Part shown: piece by piece, positions 1 through 7,956 of the stretch | Layout of the letters: the number at the start of each line of letters is the position of its first letter | Position numbering within the stretch: the first letter of the stretch is position 1 | Source of the DNA: an uncultured Eubacteriales bacterium | GTDB lineage: Bacteria > Bacillota > Clostridia > Oscillospirales > CAG-272 | NCBI GenBank assembly: GCA_905201895.1 | Contig: CAJKPX010000003.1 | Coordinates: 1 to 64,000, forward strand | Reading direction: 5' to 3' | DNA length: 64,000 bases | Translations under genes and position numbers: made by a program | The notes under the pieces: model-generated | Databases searched by the model: none | Told to the model about the DNA's origin: nothing | The model's input: only the letters and a program-made list of their open reading frames with translations

Positions 1-389
1 GAGATGAGGAGAATCGAACTCCTGTCCGAAAATCCCTTGATATAACCTTCTTCGTGGGTAGTCTGTTATTTAGAATTCCCCTTGAAAAGCGCGAACAGAC
101 ACGCTATTTCCTCGGGTAGCCCTTTTTTGCATGATCGGTTCAAGAGCGAACCACCGATGCATGTTCACCACTTCGATGACATTCAGTCCGAGGCCGTGGT
201 ACTCCCCGGAGGAACGGGCGACCCGCAGGTCGCGGCACTGCCAATCTTCACGCCCTGAGGGCGCAAAGATTAGGCAGCCATTGCAACAGTGTTGTTGTCG
301 TTTATTTTTTAAGTTAGGCAGTTTACGAGATTACCCGGCTCGCCACGCTTATCATACCTCAGAATCCCCGTCGAAACCATTGCACCCCC
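1..389 (-). ncRNA. ssrA: tmRNA (transfer-messenger RNA), 3' end cut by window edge
   Basis: Rescues stalled ribosomes and tags the unfinished protein for degradation, classically by ClpXP, whose genes lie about 3 kb away. Read on the minus strand, the RNA begins GGGGGTGCAATGGTTTCGACGGGG at 389, the usual tmRNA 5' signature. It ends at position 1 with a T-arm GGACAGGAGTTCGATTCTCC and acceptor strand. The last acceptor base and CCA lie outside the window. An internal tag frame around 270-312 ends NDNNTVAMAA followed by TAA, matching the AA-terminal degradation tags of Firmicutes. A conventional GCA (Ala) resume codon is not seen in that frame; an in-frame TAA lies just upstream, so the tag is at most KINDNNTVAMAA. 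Open reading frames across this stretch are artefacts of the RNA gene. Confidence 0.95.
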
Positions 390-407
390 ATTTATTTCGG
401 TACTCAT

Positions 408-436
408 ATTATACCTCTTTTTGTTCCGTTTGTCAA
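408..436 (-). promoter_or_regulatory. Promoter of tmRNA
   Basis: On the minus strand a perfect TTGACA (431-436), 17-bp spacer and perfect TATAAT (408-413) sit about 18 bases upstream of the tmRNA 5' end. This is a consensus vegetative sigma-A promoter, as expected for an abundant stable RNA. Confidence 0.9.
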
Positions 437-548
437 CCTTCATTTTTCGCAAATTACGCCATTTTACGCTGTTTTTGGCGTATTACAGTCCAAAAGTACT
501 CGCTTTTATCTGTTTTTCTGTTCGTTTTTATTATTTCTGCTATTTCTC

Positions 549-577
549 TTGACATTCTCGTTCGGGTATGATAAAAT
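549..577 (+). promoter_or_regulatory. Promoter of small lipoprotein gene
   Basis: TTGACA (549-554), 17-bp spacer, TAAAAT (572-577). It drives the lipoprotein whose ATG is at 612 and is divergent from the tmRNA promoter. Confidence 0.8.
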
Positions 578-611
578 ATAAGTAATAAAATGAAAAGGAG
601 AAATCCCGAAC

Positions 612-890
612 ATGAAAAAAAGCTTGATTTTGGTATTGTTGGCACTGGCACTTGTGCTTACCTTTGTTGCATGCACCCCTCCCGACAATGGTGATCCAAA
701 GGACACCGACACCGAGGAAACTGCTGCATCTGACAATGGAGAACCCACGGGTGAGACCACGGGTGAGACTACGGGCTCCGACAACACCACCGACGAAACC
801 GAGGAAAACGAGGCAAACACCAAGTATGAGTTTGCCAGTGACGATGAAACTCGCTTTGGCGATCTTCGCCCCATGCAGCCCGGAAACTGA
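612..890 (+). CDS. Small acidic lipoprotein, unknown function
   Basis: 92 residues. The N-terminus MKKSLILVLLALALVLTFVAC is a lipoprotein signal peptide with lipobox FVAC around residues 18-21, so the mature protein should be a short lipid-anchored peptide outside the membrane. The remainder is a disordered D/E/T/G-rich tract containing the repeat GETTGETTG, with no recognisable domain. An AAAGGAG ribosome site precedes the ATG and a consensus promoter lies 35 bases upstream. It is a single-gene unit ending at a strong terminator. The same kind of T/E/D-rich linker follows the lipobox in the phosphoesterase lipoprotein at 45691-46863, so this could be a free-standing or truncated form of such a linker. 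No function is assigned. Confidence 0.7.
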   Translation: MKKSLILVLLALALVLTFVACTPPDNGDPKDTDTEETAASDNGEPTGETTGETTGSDNTTDETEENEANTKYEFASDDETRFGDLRPMQPGN

Positions 891-902
891 TGAAACAGGA
901 AT

Positions 903-945
903 AAAAATGCCTACCAAATGCAAATCGCATTTGGTAGGCATTTTT
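903..945. terminator. Bidirectional intrinsic terminator
   Basis: Perfect 19-bp inverted repeat (903-921 and 927-945) built on GCCTACCAAATGC with a 5-nt loop, A-run on one side and T-run on the other. It serves the plus-strand lipoprotein and the convergent gene whose stop codon (945-947) lies at its edge. Confidence 0.9.
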
Positions 946-2297
946 TATGATTCTGCAATCTGCTCCATGAGCCAATCGTAAACACATTCCATCACAAAGT
1001 CAACGTGTAGCATATCCTTGCCGCCGTTTTGAAGCATCTCCTGCTTTTCAGCCTCGGTTTTCACTTCCATTTCTTCAAAGTAGGCATCAAGCCAGGTTTC
1101 AAAATCCTCCGCCGATGGTATGATATTCTCGGTCTGTGCAATTGCATAGAACAGGACGTATTCCTTTGCAATGCTCTTGGATTCGTCGAGCAGGTGCGCG
1201 TCGGTCAGTCCAAAATATGCAAGCAGGGCATCGTATTCCATGCCGTAATAGGCGGCGTACATGTGGTATGACTCCTGATAGTTGCGATAGAAGAACAGGT
1301 AGGTAGACTCGGGCAGCTCACCAAAGGTGGTTTTTTCAAGCAGCTGCGCCTGAAGGATCGACATGCGGTAGTCCTTGGCATAAGCATCAATCAGCTCGGC
1401 ATAGGTCTTGCTCTCGTCGATCTTTTTTGCTTCCTCGTCGGAGATCGTGAGATCGTAGATAGCGTGGAGCGTCATCTTGAAGATTACTTCCTTACCCGCC
1501 ATATCGGTTTTGGGATAGTCCTCAGGGAAGGTTACGGGAACGTCAAATGTTGATCCAACCGTTTGACCGACAATGCCCTCAGCAAAGCCGGAAATATAGC
1601 CGCTGCTCGCGTCGATCACAAGCGAGACATCCTCTGCCTTGCCTCCATCAAACGCCACGTTGTTGTGAAAGCCCTCGTAGTCGATAGAAACGTAGTCACC
1701 CATTTGTGCCGCTCTGCCCGTGATTTCTTTTTTGCTTGTATCCTGCACGCTTGCATAATACTCCTCAAACACATCAACCGCCGCAAGCAGCTCGACATTT
1801 ACCGTGTAGGTGAATTCGCGGTAGCTCGGCAACGTCACGAGCGATTTGCAATCTATCTCGGCAAATTTAGGAAAGGGAACCTTTACGTATTCTGCAGGTA
1901 GCTCGTTTTTGGTTGAATAGGTAGCGGTTTGACCGTCGCTGCTGAAGGTCAGCGCACCTTTTTTTGTATCGAATACCCAGGAAAGCGTGTCTCCATCCTC
2001 GGGTGAAAAGGTGACGATGTTGTCCTCATAGGTGCAGGTGCCCGTATACTTTTGCGTATACTGATAATAGCCCGGCTGAAGGTTGTAAAACGCAATATTG
2101 GGCATATCGCGCAGGTCAACAACCGTGAAATTTTCATCCGAATACCAAATATGGTCCACCGTTTTGGGCGTGGAATCAGACGTACTGTCAGAGGTGTCGG
2201 TGCCGTCTCCGTTTCCGGGCGTCTTTGGCGTGCAGGATGCGCAAAGAAGCATAGTGAGTGCGAGGAGCAGGCACAGAATTGCGTGAAATTTTTTCAT
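945..2297 (-). CDS. Trigger-factor-like FKBP prolyl isomerase lipoprotein
   Basis: 450 residues. The signal peptide with lipobox LLCASC (Cys22) and a D/S/T-rich linker indicate a lipid-anchored surface protein. The central part (about residues 195-290) contains GDYVSIDYEGF, AFDGGKAED and a TFPEDYP segment, the arrangement of the FKBP-type peptidyl-prolyl isomerase domain of trigger factor. The following helical, acidic region resembles the trigger factor C-terminal arms. The ribosome-binding N-terminal domain of trigger factor is replaced by an unrelated segment. Inference: an extracytoplasmic folding chaperone or isomerase, functionally comparable to PrsA. The genuine tig gene is 3 kb away, suggesting paralogy. 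The ATG at 2297 is favoured because the signal peptide starts there. It is transcribed alone and ends at the shared terminator. Confidence 0.85.
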   Translation of the reverse strand: MKKFHAILCLLLALTMLLCASCTPKTPGNGDGTDTSDSTSDSTPKTVDHIWYSDENFTVVDLRDMPNIAFYNLQPGYYQYTQKYTGTCTYEDNIVTFSPEDGDTLSWVFDTKKGALTFSSDGQTATYSTKNELPAEYVKVPFPKFAEIDCKSLVTLPSYREFTYTVNVELLAAVDVFEEYYASVQDTSKKEITGRAAQMGDYVSIDYEGFHNNVAFDGGKAEDVSLVIDASSGYISGFAEGIVGQTVGSTFDVPVTFPEDYPKTDMAGKEVIFKMTLHAIYDLTISDEEAKKIDESKTYAELIDAYAKDYRMSILQAQLLEKTTFGELPESTYLFFYRNYQESYHMYAAYYGMEYDALLAYFGLTDAHLLDESKSIAKEYVLFYAIAQTENIIPSAEDFETWLDAYFEEMEVKTEAEKQEMLQNGGKDMLHVDFVMECVYDWLMEQIAES

Positions 2298-2494
2298 AAA
2301 ATACCTCTTGTGATTTCAATTTCTATCATTATATCCTATTTTCGTGTGCTTTTCAATAGAAAAGCAGAAATGTTTACATTTCCAGCGCCAATTCCTCTCA
2401 AAAAACAGTTGAGCTGTGTCAAATTATGGCGGATGGCATAGAATGATAGCGAGGAGATCATTCTCTGAATATATGATAAAGGAGATTAACGAGT

Positions 2495-3352
2495 ATGGCG
2501 GAAAATAGATTTCCGAGCGCACCGCTCCCGTGCAGAGACCGAGACACCGTGTGCATCGAAACCAACAGAGTCTTGGATTCCTGCCGCGATCGCGATTGCT
2601 TTGAAAACGTGCGCGTTTACCTCTCGTGCTACGGCAACGAGGCGCTTGAGCGTACGGGAGCCATTCGTGCGAAATGTGCCAAGATCGTTTGGACCTATAT
2701 CGGAATTGATCCGATCCGTTTCAATCGCGGATTTTATGCGGTGACCGTCCGATTTTACGTGAAAATTACCTTTGAGGCATGCGTGGGCGGCGGTCGCTCG
2801 CAGGAGCTGGAGGGAATTGCCGTGCTGGAGAAGCGCGTGATCCTCTACGGTGGCGAGAGCAACGTCAACGTGTTCAAAAGCAACGGATGCCAAAATGATT
2901 TTTGTGACCTTCCCCCCGCGTCTGTTTGTGAGGAGCACAACGTACCCACGGCAATCGTGGAGGTGGTAGATCCCGTGCTGCTCAGCACCAGAATTGTGGA
3001 AAAAGTGACCGAGTGCAATTGCTGCTGCTGTTGCTGTGAGCAGGACCTGCCTGAGATTGTTCTGAACTCGATGGAGGCGCCCATGAGCTTCGACGATGAT
3101 CGCGACAATGGAAGATATCTCACCGTTTCTCTCGGAATCTTCTCGATCGTTCGCATCGTTCGACCTGCACAGTATCTTATTCAGGCAACAGAATATTGCA
3201 TTCCCGAGAAGGAATGTCACCCGGTAGAGGAGGATGACCCCTGCCGCGTGTTCCGTTCTATGCCGTTCCCAACGAGTGAGTTCGGCGTGGGTTGTGCGCC
3301 CACACAGAGCTTGGGACTTGACAAACCCTCGCGCTGCGGCTGCGGAAGCTGA
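2495..3352 (+). CDS. Cysteine-rich conserved protein of unknown function
   Basis: 285 residues, no signal peptide or membrane segment. Cysteines are numerous: CRDRDTVC and CRDRDCF near the N-terminus, a run of six consecutive cysteines near residue 177, and CGCG at the C-terminus. The middle has alternating hydrophobic segments consistent with beta-strands (for example the FYAVTVRFYVKITFEA stretch). I recall proteins of this kind as unnamed conserved proteins in clostridial genomes; a spore-coat or morphogenetic role is possible but unproven. The ATG at 2495 has AAAGGAG ten bases upstream. No good sigma-A promoter is seen, but CATAGAAT at 2438-2445 resembles the -10 of mother-cell sporulation sigma factors. 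A strong terminator follows at 3362. Confidence 0.75.
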   Translation: MAENRFPSAPLPCRDRDTVCIETNRVLDSCRDRDCFENVRVYLSCYGNEALERTGAIRAKCAKIVWTYIGIDPIRFNRGFYAVTVRFYVKITFEACVGGGRSQELEGIAVLEKRVILYGGESNVNVFKSNGCQNDFCDLPPASVCEEHNVPTAIVEVVDPVLLSTRIVEKVTECNCCCCCCEQDLPEIVLNSMEAPMSFDDDRDNGRYLTVSLGIFSIVRIVRPAQYLIQATEYCIPEKECHPVEEDDPCRVFRSMPFPTSEFGVGCAPTQSLGLDKPSRCGCGS

Positions 3353-3361
3353 TCAGAAAAA

Positions 3362-3397
3362 GTAGGCGCGGCTATGCCGCGCCTACACACTTTTTTT
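3362..3397. terminator. Bidirectional intrinsic terminator
   Basis: 11-bp perfect stem GTAGGCGCGGC / GCCGCGCCTAC with loop TAT, followed by seven T on the plus strand and preceded by an A-run giving T5 on the minus strand. It ends both the Cys-rich gene and clpX. Confidence 0.9.
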
Positions 3398-4754
3398 ATT
3401 CCTCGGTTGCGGGGGGAAGGGATGCGGGCGTTTCTGCCTCGGGCAGATCACGTAGCAGATGATAGTTGCATTTTCCCGTTCCACGGATGCAAGCAGAGGT
3501 GATTTCCACCACGCCGACGTCGGGGCGAGAGGGAATTTCATACATGATATCGGTCATTGCGTTCTCAAAAATTGAGCGCAGACCGCGTGCACCGGTGTTA
3601 CGTTCCAGCGCAAGCTCGGCAACTGCCTCAAGAGCCCCCTCTGCAAAGGTGAGCTTCACGCCATCCATCCGAAACAACTTTTCGTATTGCTTTACGAGCG
3701 AGTTCTTCGGCTCGGTCAGAATACGGATCAGCGCACTCTGATCAAGGTCGGAGAGCGGCACAATCATGGGAATTCGTCCCACAAGCTCGGGGATCAGACC
3801 GAATTTTACGATATCGTGCGGAACTACGTCACGGTAGATGCCCGTTGTTTTCTTTTCCGCCTTGGTTTTGATCTCGCCGCCAAATCCGATCGTTTGGTTG
3901 CCTTTTCTGCTCTCAATGGTGCGATCGAGTCCGTCAAAGGCACCACCGCAGATAAAGAGAATATTTTTGGTGTTAATTTGGATGAATTCCTGATTGGGAT
4001 GCTTACGTCCACCCTGCGGAGGCACGTTTGCAACCGTACCCTCCAAGATCTTCAGGAGGGCCTGTTGCACGCCCTCACCCGAAACGTCACGCGTGATCGA
4101 GCGGTTTTCGCTTCTGCGCGCGATCTTGTCGATCTCGTCAATATAGATAATGCCGCGTTCGGCAAGATCTACGTCAAAATCGGCAGCCTGAATCAGGCGG
4201 AGCAGGATATTTTCCACGTCCTCGCCAACGTAGCCCGCCTCGGTGAGCGTGGTTGCGTCTGCGATCGCAAAGGGCACCTTGAGCGTTTTTGCAAGCGTTT
4301 GCGCAAGATAGGTTTTACCAACACCCGTCGGACCGATCAGGAGGACGTTGCTCTTTTGGAGCTCCACCTCGTCATCGGGCGGTGCATTGTCGGTTTCCGC
4401 CTTCTTTTTCTTGCCCTTGGTCTGTTTCTTGCTCGGTTCCTGCGAGAGGATGCGCTTGTAGTGGTTGTAAACTGCAACCGAAAGCGCGATCTTTGCCTCG
4501 TCCTGACCGATTACGTATTGGTCAAGCGTGCTCTTGATCTGCATGGGGCGGGGAAGCTCTGCGAGCGAAAGATTTTCGATGGTGGGCTCTGCGTTGCTTT
4601 CCGAAATCAGATCGCTGCATGCCTCCACACAAAAATCGCAGATATAAACGCCCGTGGGAGAGGGGATCAGGAAATTGACCTGATGTTCGTTTCGTCCGCA
4701 AAAGGAGCAATGACGCAATCCCTTTGAGGAGCTGTTTGTAGTGTTGTTTGCCAT
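3396..4754 (-). CDS. clpX: ATP-dependent Clp protease ATP-binding subunit ClpX
   Basis: 452-residue AAA+ unfoldase that delivers substrates, including tmRNA-tagged proteins, to ClpP. The N-terminal zinc-binding domain has Cys16, Cys19, Cys39 and Cys42. Walker A GPTGVGKT is at 141-148, the pore loop AGYVGEDV near 175, Walker B IIYIDEIDKI near 205, and the sensor-2 GARGLR region near 395. Between the zinc domain and the AAA core (about 105-130) lies a Lys-rich then acidic insertion that makes the protein longer than the usual 420 residues. It lies 24 bases downstream of clpP, the third gene of a tig-clpP-clpX operon. Confidence 0.98.
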   Translation of the reverse strand: MANNTTNSSSKGLRHCSFCGRNEHQVNFLIPSPTGVYICDFCVEACSDLISESNAEPTIENLSLAELPRPMQIKSTLDQYVIGQDEAKIALSVAVYNHYKRILSQEPSKKQTKGKKKKAETDNAPPDDEVELQKSNVLLIGPTGVGKTYLAQTLAKTLKVPFAIADATTLTEAGYVGEDVENILLRLIQAADFDVDLAERGIIYIDEIDKIARRSENRSITRDVSGEGVQQALLKILEGTVANVPPQGGRKHPNQEFIQINTKNILFICGGAFDGLDRTIESRKGNQTIGFGGEIKTKAEKKTTGIYRDVVPHDIVKFGLIPELVGRIPMIVPLSDLDQSALIRILTEPKNSLVKQYEKLFRMDGVKLTFAEGALEAVAELALERNTGARGLRSIFENAMTDIMYEIPSRPDVGVVEITSACIRGTGKCNYHLLRDLPEAETPASLPPATEE

Positions 4755-4778
4755 TGGTGTTCCTTTCAGGCGAATGAT

Positions 4779-5390
4779 TTAGGGGCGCTTTTCAAGAACC
4801 TGGTCGATCAAACCGTAGTCCTTTGCCTCCTGTGCGGTCATGAAATTGTCACGGTCGGTGCCGCGCTCGATTTCTTCAAGCGTTCTGCCCGTATTTTCGG
4901 CAAGAATCTTGTTGAGCAGCTTCTTGGTTCTGAGAATGTGCTCTGCCTGAATCTGGATGTCACTTGCCTGACCGCGTGCACCGCCGAGGGGCTGATGGAT
5001 CATCACCTCGCTGTGGGGCAGGGCAATGCGCTTGCCCTTGGTGCCTGCAGAGAGCAGAAAGGCGCCCATGCTTGCTGCCATACCGATGCAGATCGTGGAA
5101 ACGTCACACTTGATGAACTTCATCGTATCGTAGATCGCAAGACCTGCCGAAACCGATCCGCCGGGGGAGTTGATATAAAAATAGATGTCCTTGTCGGGGT
5201 CGGCTGCCTCAAGGTAGAGCATCTGTGCTACCACGAGCGATGCGGTTGCGTCGTTAACCTCATCCGAGAGGAATACGATGCGATCGTTGAGCAGTCTTGA
5301 AAAAATGTCGAAGGAACGCTCGCCGCGGTTGGTTTGCTCCACCACCATGGGAACGAGCGCGTTTGCTGCGAAATTGTTGTGGTCGATCAT
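4779..5390 (-). CDS. clpP: ATP-dependent Clp protease proteolytic subunit ClpP
   Basis: Serine protease that forms the tetradecameric chamber used with ClpX and ClpC, both encoded in this window. Counting from the chosen start (203 residues), the catalytic triad is Ser107 in GMAASMGAF, His132 in HSEVMIHQP and an Asp near 180 in GTDRDNFM. The IGF/Y-loop partner region and the NSPGGSVSAG oxyanion segment (74-83) are intact. I chose the ATG at 5390 because AACGAGG lies about ten bases upstream. A longer reading begins at TTG 5414 and another at ATG 5399, both too close to that ribosome site. It is located between tig and clpX. Confidence 0.97.
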   Translation of the reverse strand: MIDHNNFAANALVPMVVEQTNRGERSFDIFSRLLNDRIVFLSDEVNDATASLVVAQMLYLEAADPDKDIYFYINSPGGSVSAGLAIYDTMKFIKCDVSTICIGMAASMGAFLLSAGTKGKRIALPHSEVMIHQPLGGARGQASDIQIQAEHILRTKKLLNKILAENTGRTLEEIERGTDRDNFMTAQEAKDYGLIDQVLEKRP

Positions 5391-5421
5391 TTCATTCATA
5401 CCTCGTTTCTTCAAATAATAC

Positions 5422-5461
5422 TTTGAACCGGAAATGGCAAAGCTGCGACTTCCGGTTCAAA
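5422..5461 (-). other. Intercistronic hairpin between tig and clpP
   Basis: Perfect 12-bp inverted repeat TTTGAACCGGAA / TTCCGGTTCAAA with a 16-nt loop, lying between the tig stop (5472) and the clpP start. No U-run follows, so it is not an ordinary terminator. It more likely affects mRNA processing or the relative expression of tig and clpP. Confidence 0.6.
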
Positions 5462-5471
5462 CAGGGGGTTT

Positions 5472-6749
5472 TTACTTTGCGATTGCGTTCTCTTTTACGA
5501 GATCCATTGCCTTTTTGACCTTCATATCCTCGGCGATCGAATCAGCGGGAACCATCTCGCGCACCTTATCCACTTCCATCTGGTAAGCGTCTGCAATGCG
5601 CTTGATCTCCTCCTCAACGTCTGCCTTGGAAACCTTGATCTTTTCCTTCTTTGCAATGGTCTCAAGAGCGAGTCTGAGCTTTACCTGCTTCTCAGCCTGG
5701 GGACGGAGCTGCTCACGGAGCGTCTCAAGCGTCATGCCGGTGTACTGGAAGTAGGTCTTGAGATCGAGACCCTGCATGCGCAGGCGGTTGTCATAATCGC
5801 GAACGAAGTTCTCGGTTTCAGCAACGTACATCTGCTCAGGGATATCTGCCTCAAGCTTTTCGATCAGAGCATCCAGAATCGCATCCTCAAACTTGCGGTC
5901 TGCCTCATCCTCGTGTCTCTTTGCAATTTTTGCCTTCACGTCGGCGCGATATTCATCCATCGTGTCAAATTCCGAAACGTCCTTTGCAAAATCATCGTCA
6001 AGCTCGGGGAGCTCGATGTGCTTAATCTTGTGGATCACGGTCTTGAACACGGCTGCCTTGCCGGCAAGCTCTTTTGCGTGATACTCCTCGGGGAAGGTAA
6101 CGTTTACGTCAAACTCCTCCTCGAGCTTGTGACCTGCAACCTGCTCCTCAAAGCCGGGGATAAAGTTGCCCGAGCCGAGCTTGAGGGGATAATCGTTGCC
6201 CTTGCCGCCCTCGAATGCCACGCCGTCAACGAAGCCCTCGTAGTCGATGGTGCAAACGTCACCCATCACAGCCTCACCGTCGGTTACCTCAATTTCGCGG
6301 GAGTTGCGCTCACGGATCATGCTGATCTCGCGCTCGATCTCCTCGTCGGTAACCTCTTCAACCTTCTTTTCTGCCTCAATGCCGAGGTAGCCGTCGATCT
6401 TTGCGGTGGGCTTCACAGCAAACTTTGCCGTGAGAACAACGCCGTTCTCATCAATAGAAACCACGTCGAACTCAGGCTGACCAACCATCTTCAGCTTCGA
6501 CTCTGCGAGAGCTGCATCGAATGCGTCGGGAAGCACCTCATTGATGGCATCCTCATAGAAAAATCCCTTGCCGTACATCTTTTCGATCACCGAACGGGGC
6601 GCCTTGCCCTTGCGGAAGCCGGGAACGTTGATCTTGCCCACCTGCTTGCGGTATGCATTGTTCACTGCCTTGTCAAAGGTAGCCTTGTCTACCGAGAACT
6701 CAATGGTGTAAACGTTCTTCTCGGTTTTTTCGGATTTGATCAAACTCAT
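5472..6749 (-). CDS. tig: Trigger factor, ribosome-associated chaperone and prolyl isomerase
   Basis: 425 residues, the normal family length. The N-terminal ribosome-binding domain contains the signature region GFRKGKAPRSVIEK (about 44-57). The FKBP-type isomerase domain (about 155-245) contains GDVCTIDYEGFVDG, AFEGGKG and FPEEYHAKELAGK. The C-terminal helical arms follow to the end. It binds nascent chains at the ribosome exit tunnel. The ATG at 6749 is preceded by CTGGAGGACAAC, and a consensus promoter lies 50 bases upstream. It is the first gene of the tig-clpP-clpX operon, a conserved grouping in Firmicutes. Confidence 0.98.
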   Translation of the reverse strand: MSLIKSEKTEKNVYTIEFSVDKATFDKAVNNAYRKQVGKINVPGFRKGKAPRSVIEKMYGKGFFYEDAINEVLPDAFDAALAESKLKMVGQPEFDVVSIDENGVVLTAKFAVKPTAKIDGYLGIEAEKKVEEVTDEEIEREISMIRERNSREIEVTDGEAVMGDVCTIDYEGFVDGVAFEGGKGNDYPLKLGSGNFIPGFEEQVAGHKLEEEFDVNVTFPEEYHAKELAGKAAVFKTVIHKIKHIELPELDDDFAKDVSEFDTMDEYRADVKAKIAKRHEDEADRKFEDAILDALIEKLEADIPEQMYVAETENFVRDYDNRLRMQGLDLKTYFQYTGMTLETLREQLRPQAEKQVKLRLALETIAKKEKIKVSKADVEEEIKRIADAYQMEVDKVREMVPADSIAEDMKVKKAMDLVKENAIAK

Positions 6750-6798
6750 TTTTTGTTGTCCTCCAGAACTCTTGTAAGTGAATTTTTACATTCATTAT

Positions 6799-6827
6799 AT
6801 TTTATAATTTTTTGACGCTTTTGTCAA
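6799..6827 (-). promoter_or_regulatory. Promoter of tig-clpP-clpX
   Basis: Minus-strand TTGACA (6822-6827), 17-bp spacer, TAAAAT (6799-6804), about 50 bases before the tig start. No CtsR-type heptad repeat is seen here, unlike the clpC operon. Confidence 0.85.
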
Positions 6828-6856
6828 TAGCTTTTGCAAAAATAAAATGGAATAAT

Positions 6857-7591
6857 TCAAAAATCTGCAGAATAAATCGGCATTGGAGCGAAATTCAGTG
6901 CGTCTGCCGCGCAAAGAACCATCTCAATTCCCTCATAAACCTGTGTGCGCGGTGCATAATAAGCGCCGTGGATATGACCGAAATAGCAGGTTTTGATTTC
7001 GTATTCGTGCAGGGTATCCAAAATTTCGCGGCAAACAAAGCCGTTCCAAACGGGCGGAAAATGCAAAAATACCAGGATCGGAAGTCCTCGTCCGTCCTCT
7101 TGCTGCAACGCCCTCGCGGCATCAAGGCTCAACCGCAGGCGAATGACCTCACGGTTGATAATGCGCGCATAGTCGACCGTTCCAACCGTGTGCTGTTGCG
7201 CTTCCTCCACAAACCAACCGCGTGTACCGCAAAGGATACAGTCCTCAATGAGATAGGCATTGTTGTAGAGAATACGGATCGAGCGAATATTGTGCTTTTC
7301 CATCAATGCGCTCATTTTTGCTGCGGTTGACCACCAGAAATCGTGGTTGCCCTTGCCGATGAGCTTTTGCCCGGGCAGCGACTCCAGAAAGAGCAGATCG
7401 TCGACCGCATCCTCGGGCTTGAGTCCCCAGGAAATGTCGCCCGGGATCACCACAGTATCCTCGGGATTGATTACGGCACGCCAATTTTTTTCAATTTTTT
7501 TGATATAATCACGCCAACGCGAACCGAAAACCTCCATGGATTTCGAGCCGTCGGAGGAAAGATGAAGATCGGCAATCACAAAGAGTGACAT
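6857..7591 (-). CDS. Cytoplasmic metallophosphoesterase
   Basis: 244 residues beginning MSLFVIADLHLS. The calcineurin-like metallophosphoesterase motifs are all visible: DLH (about residue 8), GDISWG (about 55), GNHDFWW (about 82), a late HFPP and GHIHG near residue 205. It belongs to a conserved firmicute group of predicted phosphohydrolases whose substrate is unknown. I chose ATG 7591 because AAAGGAG sits seven bases upstream. The open frame extends to 7921 but the extra part is antisense to the small gene at 7706-7897. No signal peptide is present. It stands alone between tig and the DUF1540 gene. Confidence 0.9.
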   Translation of the reverse strand: MSLFVIADLHLSSDGSKSMEVFGSRWRDYIKKIEKNWRAVINPEDTVVIPGDISWGLKPEDAVDDLLFLESLPGQKLIGKGNHDFWWSTAAKMSALMEKHNIRSIRILYNNAYLIEDCILCGTRGWFVEEAQQHTVGTVDYARIINREVIRLRLSLDAARALQQEDGRGLPILVFLHFPPVWNGFVCREILDTLHEYEIKTCYFGHIHGAYYAPRTQVYEGIEMVLCAADALNFAPMPIYSADF

Positions 7592-7705
7592 GAAAACTCC
7601 TTTCAAAGTGGTATAATTGGCGTCCATTCGGATAGAATAAGAGCGGGGCGGTTTGTCACCGTTCCACGTCTTTTTATCAAGCATCAAACAGAAAGGATCG
7701 GAAAA

Positions 7706-7897
7706 ATGGAAGAAAATCGCACGTATGACAGCTCTTGCGGCTGCAAGCACATCAAGGGCATCAAATGCAACGTTCAAAACTGCTATTTCCACGATATGGA
7801 AACCTGCTGCACTGCAAAGGAAATCTCGGTTGGTCCGCGCGAGGCGGGCAGCTCGGGAGACACCCTTTGCGCAACCTTCAAGCCGAAGGAGCAGTAA
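7706..7897 (+). CDS. DUF1540 small cysteine-rich protein
   Basis: 63 residues with conserved cysteine pattern CGCKHIKGIKCNVQNCYFHD, CCTAKEISVGP and a final TLCATFKP. This is the DUF1540 layout, a small probable metal-binding domain common in Clostridia. An AAAGGATCGG ribosome site precedes the ATG, TATAAT at 7612-7617 may be its -10 box, and a terminator directly follows. Function unknown. Confidence 0.85.
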   Translation: MEENRTYDSSCGCKHIKGIKCNVQNCYFHDMETCCTAKEISVGPREAGSSGDTLCATFKPKEQ

Positions 7898-7907
7898 GCC
7901 GCCGAGT

Positions 7908-7947
7908 GGAGGGGGGGACACATGTTGTGTCCCTCCGTTCTTTTTTT
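7908..7947 (+). terminator. Intrinsic terminator after DUF1540 gene
   Basis: Stem GGGACACA / TGTGTCCC (7915-7922 and 7926-7933), extended by G-rich and TCC flanks and followed by TTCTTTTTTT. Confidence 0.85.
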
Positions 7948-7956
7948 ACAGTTGTT

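Noticed and set aside
131..571. 146-residue plus-strand open frame
   Set aside because: Runs antisense through the tmRNA gene and its promoter; no ribosome site and no protein-like composition.
3687..4727. 346-residue plus-strand open frame
   Set aside because: Exact antisense of clpX; a result of codon bias in the real gene.
7592..7921. N-terminal extension of the metallophosphoesterase
   Set aside because: Antisense to the DUF1540 gene; a good ribosome site supports ATG 7591.
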